From Warburgia ugandensis (lineage: Eukaryota > Streptophyta > Magnoliopsida > Canellales > Canellaceae): a stretch of DNA of 64,000 bases. This document shows, piece after piece, positions 60,302-64,000 of the stretch (positions are counted from its first letter, which is position 1; every line of letters starts with the position of its first letter). The position numbers and the translations under genes are program-made. Below the pieces are notes generated by a model, which saw nothing but the letters and a program-made list of their open reading frames with translations, was not told the origin of the DNA and made no database searches. The DNA lies in contig CP141138.1 in the NCBI GenBank assembly GCA_035236585.1, positions 31,135,437-31,199,436 on the forward strand, written 5' to 3'.

Positions 60302-62341
60302 TGTTAAGTGTTCAATTTTGGCTAAAATACCCCTAATTTGGCATTTACTTAGATCATTTAATTTTGTAATTTTTAGCTTATTTTTGCATTTTAGCTCCAA
60401 CAAATCATCCAACCATTGGTTTGTAAATTAACAGTCAAATAATCATTATGAACTATTAGATAATTAAATTGTGATCAAGATGAATCTAATTAAGTTTTGT
60501 ATGGTGTAGATCAACCAGATTGGGCATTGAATGGCTCAAATTTAATTAACAGTCTAGATCACCTATAAGGATCAACAGGCAAGATAGATCATGTGATGGT
60601 CTCCTATTTGGGAACCAAACAAGAAAGGAAACTAATGAAGCTAAGATGTTCTTTTAAAAGAGGAAAGCATGCTATTATGGAGAAGATGAATGTATTGCTA
60701 TCTTTAAAGTGAAAACCAAAGTAGAAAGGGGAAACTGTAAAAGGAATGCATAGAGGAGGAACCATACTTAGAAGTGGAAATCAAAGAAGAAAGAGAAAGG
60801 CTAAATCATGAAGACCAAAATTAGAAGGCCGTGAGCTCTAAAAGAAAAGGAGGAAGGTGATTAATGGGGATGCACAGTGAGGAGTGAAGTGTAGTAAAGC
60901 TCCACCATAAAGGCATACTAGAGGAACCGCACTCTCCCTCCCACATCTCCTCCTCCTCTCTCTTCACCATTAGGAAGAGGGGATTAGATGACCCATTCCC
61001 ATCTTTCTCTCTCTATCACTTTCAGTCGCTCTCACCCTCTCCCAGCTTCTAATAGAAACCTATCCCTATCTTTCTCATGCACTTCCAACTCCATCGTCTC
61101 TCTTTCTCTCTCAATATCTTTTTCTTTGTCTCATCATTGTCGAGAAGACCTGAACCACACACCATAGATAGCAGGAGGACCTGATTTCCAACTATCTCCC
61201 TTGTAGGCCTGCTCTAACAAAAACCCATAACCCATCCCATCCCCGATTCTCTCTTTCCCAGCTTCCTTTTTATTCTGAATTTCTTCATTCTAGAGTCTAT
61301 TCTATTCCTTACATTGTTTTGGAGAAAATCCAATTTAGGGTTTCACCAAATTCTCCTGTTCTAATCTCTGTGTTCAACCATAGTTATCCCTTGTTTCATC
61401 TTTAGTTTTTATCGATATTTCATCATTGGTTTTTACCTTTGATTCCCATTAGTTTCTCTCTAATTTCTTGCATATTTGTAAGCATTTAGTATTACAAGGA
61501 AAACCCAATTCAGGATTCTCCCAGAATCTATCTTTCTCCCATTTGTTTCAGAGTTTGAAATAGGTCCTTGTATTTTTCTCCTCTACAAGTTGAAGAAGAA
61601 GAAATTTTTAGGCAAAATTCCAACTTTGCCCCTAAACTTTAATTTTAATTTCATTTTCATCCCAATTTTGTCTTTTTCCTTATTTTGTCTTATTCTTATT
61701 CAAGTTTTAGATTATCTAAGTTTTGTGCTATTCTTAGTTAATTCCAAGAACTAATTAATCCAATCCCCAATTGATTAAAGTCTAACCGAATCAACGATTT
61801 AGCTTCAACCAACAGAATAACTTTATTTCTTGCTCTTTTTTTTATTTATCAAATTTCAAATCAATTCTTAGGTTTTATTTTCAGGACAATTCTTAGCTAA
61901 TCCATTAGTCCTGATCTTCAATCTTAGATGTAAAAATTCAATCTAAGCCATCCAAAATCTTTCCTTAGTCCAGATCATCAAAGTTTTGGAAAATTTGAAC
62001 AATCCCACCATTAAATCCTTAATCAAAGATATGATTGAGAGATTGATGAAGGATGATCAAATTTGTTGTGACTAGATTTGAAGAAATTTGTCATGATCAA
62101 GCTAGAGAAGTTGATTTTATTTGTTATTTAGTTTAATTTTATGTCTTTTTGAACTTGGAATTGTGTAACTTTGATTAATGCAATAGATATGAAATTTGAG
62201 TTTATTGTTATTTCTTTCAACAAGAGGGTAATTAAATTTTATTTAAACTCCATTTTCATTAAGTCGAGGCCCTGAGGGATCAACCTGTACTTGCATAAGC
62301 TATACTATAATAGCCTGTGCACTTACAGTAAACAATCAATA
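60302..62341 (+). repeat. solo LTR of the element 2 family
   Basis: It begins TGTTAAGTGTTCAATTTTGG (element 2: TGTTAAGTGTCTAATTTTGG) and ends with the same U5 order: AGGGATCAACCTGTACTTGC, ACTATAATAG, CTGTGCACTTAC, then AACAATCAATA. No internal domain follows. Flanking five bases are GTATT (60297-60301) and GTCTT (62342-62346), agreeing at four of five. LTR-LTR recombination is the usual origin. It sits inside the CACTA-like unit, so it is younger than that element. Confidence 0.85.
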
Positions 62342-62400
62342 GTCTTATAATGTCACAAAGAATATAAGACAGTTTTCAAGAACCATCTTATAAATATTTG

Positions 62401-63479
62401 ACATACTATACTCTTTGAGAGAAACTCAATTTCATTTGAATTTGAAATCTTTGTATTTTGTGACATTACTTTTTGAAATAATTGTTTAATCCCATATTGG
62501 AAGATGGAAGAGAGCTTCAACTCCTTTTAAACACTCTCTCATTTACTCACATTGTTTTCAAAAGCGCACTTTTGAAATGATGCATAGGACACCAAGCATG
62601 CACATGGGTTAGTGTAAAAGTGCACGTGTGTGCATTAGTGTGGACTTTGCACTTCACATTGCCACAAACTGCTTTGAGCCACCCTAATCTCCTTTTCTTT
62701 TTGAAGTGATCCAATCCAAGCCCACTAGGTTGGATGGTCCATGGACGGATATCCCAGTGCATGATTGGCCCATCATGGCAAAGGACATCCTACCCATCAT
62801 TGTAGAGATAGTATATCTAAGCCAATCCTGACCACAGAATCAACCACAAAGGTCCCAAACACAGGATAGTCCATTCGCTTTCCTATCTGTGCTACCTGCA
62901 GGAAATTCTGGTTAGCCTTGGGGATCAAGCAAGATTGCTTTGACACCAAGCACCCCTATCAATATAAGGGGGCAACCTAGGCCATTCCACCTTGCACTTC
63001 ATTCTTCTCTTCCCATAGAGCTCTCTAGCCTCTAGCCTCTAGCCTCTAGCTTTCTAGAGTTTGTTTAGTTGATACATTATTTATGCTAGAGTTTACCAGT
63101 TTTGAGCATCACTCTATTCTTTTTTGGTTTTAATTTTTTTAGAGTTTAGAGCTTGCTAGTTTTGAGCATCACTCTATCCTTTGATTTTGTTAGTTTTGTA
63201 CATCACTCTTTTATTATTTCTCTTAAGAGTTTCCCTACTTTGGTATCAATCTTCAAGAGTTCTTCTACTTGTGAAGATTCTAGTTCTAGAGCTTGCATAT
63301 TTTGTCATTGCTATTTTTATAAATATTAGACTTGTGAAGTTCTTCTTGCTCTGAGTTTTCTACTATAGTTTCTTTCTAAAAGAATTTTTCCTTTGAAGAG
63401 AGAATTGAAGAACTTTATATTTTACAAGCTTCATCTTGTAGACTAAAGTTGGAACCAATCTTGATCATGCAAATCAATT

Positions 63480-63517
<38 letters not shown>

Positions 63518-64000
63518 GTGTACCTTGGTTGAATACCCAAGATAGAGATTCCATATCCCTTGTACTTGTTGGGAGGCTTTAGTTGTCTTTAAGAAGCTGC
63601 TTTAAGCATACCTCTAAGCTAGGTTTCATCAGTTTTATTTTGTTCAAGACTATATGATTCCAACATAAATACGATTACTACTTTATTATTACTAAGTTAC
63701 ACAAATATAAGAAAGAGATTTTGAGTTTATACTATATTTCATATACTTTGTATATTATTTAATATTTCATGTAATATAATAATATAATGTAATTGTCTAA
63801 AATACTTCTATAGTGATAAATAGGAAAAGCCTAAACCAACCCTACTTTGAATTGTCAAAAATAGAGACGATGGTTTAGTTTTAAAAACTTGGTATATAAA
63901 GAAATATGTATATAAAAAAGTGAAGATATTTGTGAAAATAAGGAGGTTACGAGAGGACGAAACTTGTGATCCTTTTATTTATTTATTTATTTGTTATCTT
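62401..64000. other. no gene recognised; short repeats
   Basis: Non-coding sequence with a four-copy TCTAGCC heptamer (63024-63050). A ~60-base phrase containing AGTTTTGAGCATCACTCTAT recurs two to three times between 63091 and 63215. There is an (AT)n run at 63484-63514. The 71-codon minus-strand frame at 62547-62762 has no domain. The repeats near 63020-63260 could be part of an LTR whose partner lies outside the window. Confidence 0.45.

Larger units (their letters stand above)
58410..62400. mobile_element. CACTA-like, hairpin-repeat-rich element interrupted by a solo LTR
   Basis: The left end contains AACTACCACCACAGCAACGG then TTTTTAAGATAG, which recalls the CACTACnACAGAAACGG terminus of plant CACTA transposons followed by subterminal repeats. 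Motifs of the form ATAAGATGGTTTTT / AAAAACCATCTTAT recur through 58440-58960, again at 60235-60290, and on the other side of the solo LTR at 62357-62395. This shows one unit was split by the LTR. A matching right terminus was not found and no transposase frame is visible, so this is a non-autonomous or decayed copy. The class is tentative. Confidence 0.45.

Overview
This window is nuclear DNA from a flowering plant. The evidence is spliced genes with plant GT-AG introns, a plant-specific MRH1/MALE DISCOVERER receptor-like kinase, an Ole e 1 family secreted protein, plant Ty3/gypsy retrotransposons primed by tRNA-Asp and initiator tRNA-Met, a plant LINE, Au-like SINEs and long CT/GA microsatellites. 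The species cannot be named from the sequence. No prokaryotic, organellar, CRISPR or free viral sequence was seen.

Layout. Bases 1-4456 hold no recognisable gene, only a degenerate repeat (about 880-1960) and a possible solo LTR. Bases 4457-13142 are an Athila/Tat-type Ty3/gypsy element (element 1) with broken gag and protease, and no reverse transcriptase or integrase. Bases 13143-17294 hold a possible Copia LTR, a CT microsatellite and a MITE-like element. Bases 17626-30006 hold a broken BUB1/Mad3-type spindle-checkpoint gene. One of its introns carries a complete LTR element (element 2, 20288-28291) of the same family as element 1, flanked by a perfect 5-bp duplication (GGAAG). Bases 31025-31552 (minus) are an intact single-exon Ole e 1-type gene. 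Bases 32943-43413 are a minus-strand chromovirus with long LTRs and gag, protease, RT, RNase H and integrase all recognisable but disabled. It adjoins an LTR fragment of the element 1 family, a LINE fragment and a 5'-truncated SINE.

The main intact host gene is at 46148-54885 (minus). It is a nine-exon LRR receptor-like pseudokinase of the MRH1/MDIS family with 681 predicted residues. All exon phases agree, and intron 1 appears to be of the GC-AG type. To its right are two more SINEs, a compound CT/GT microsatellite and a CACTA-like, hairpin-rich region (58410-62400). That region contains a 200-bp tandem repeat, a CT tract that begins inside a repeat unit, and a solo LTR of the element 2 family (60302-62341).

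The intact genes do not form an operon or pathway. The window is best read as two functional host genes and one dying host gene in a nested transposon landscape. The closest thing to an undescribed entity is the non-autonomous Athila-like family (two elements, one solo LTR and one LTR fragment). Element 2 replaces gag-pol with an unfamiliar acidic, Tyr/Gln-rich coding region but keeps the family's LTRs, primer site and 3' non-coding block.
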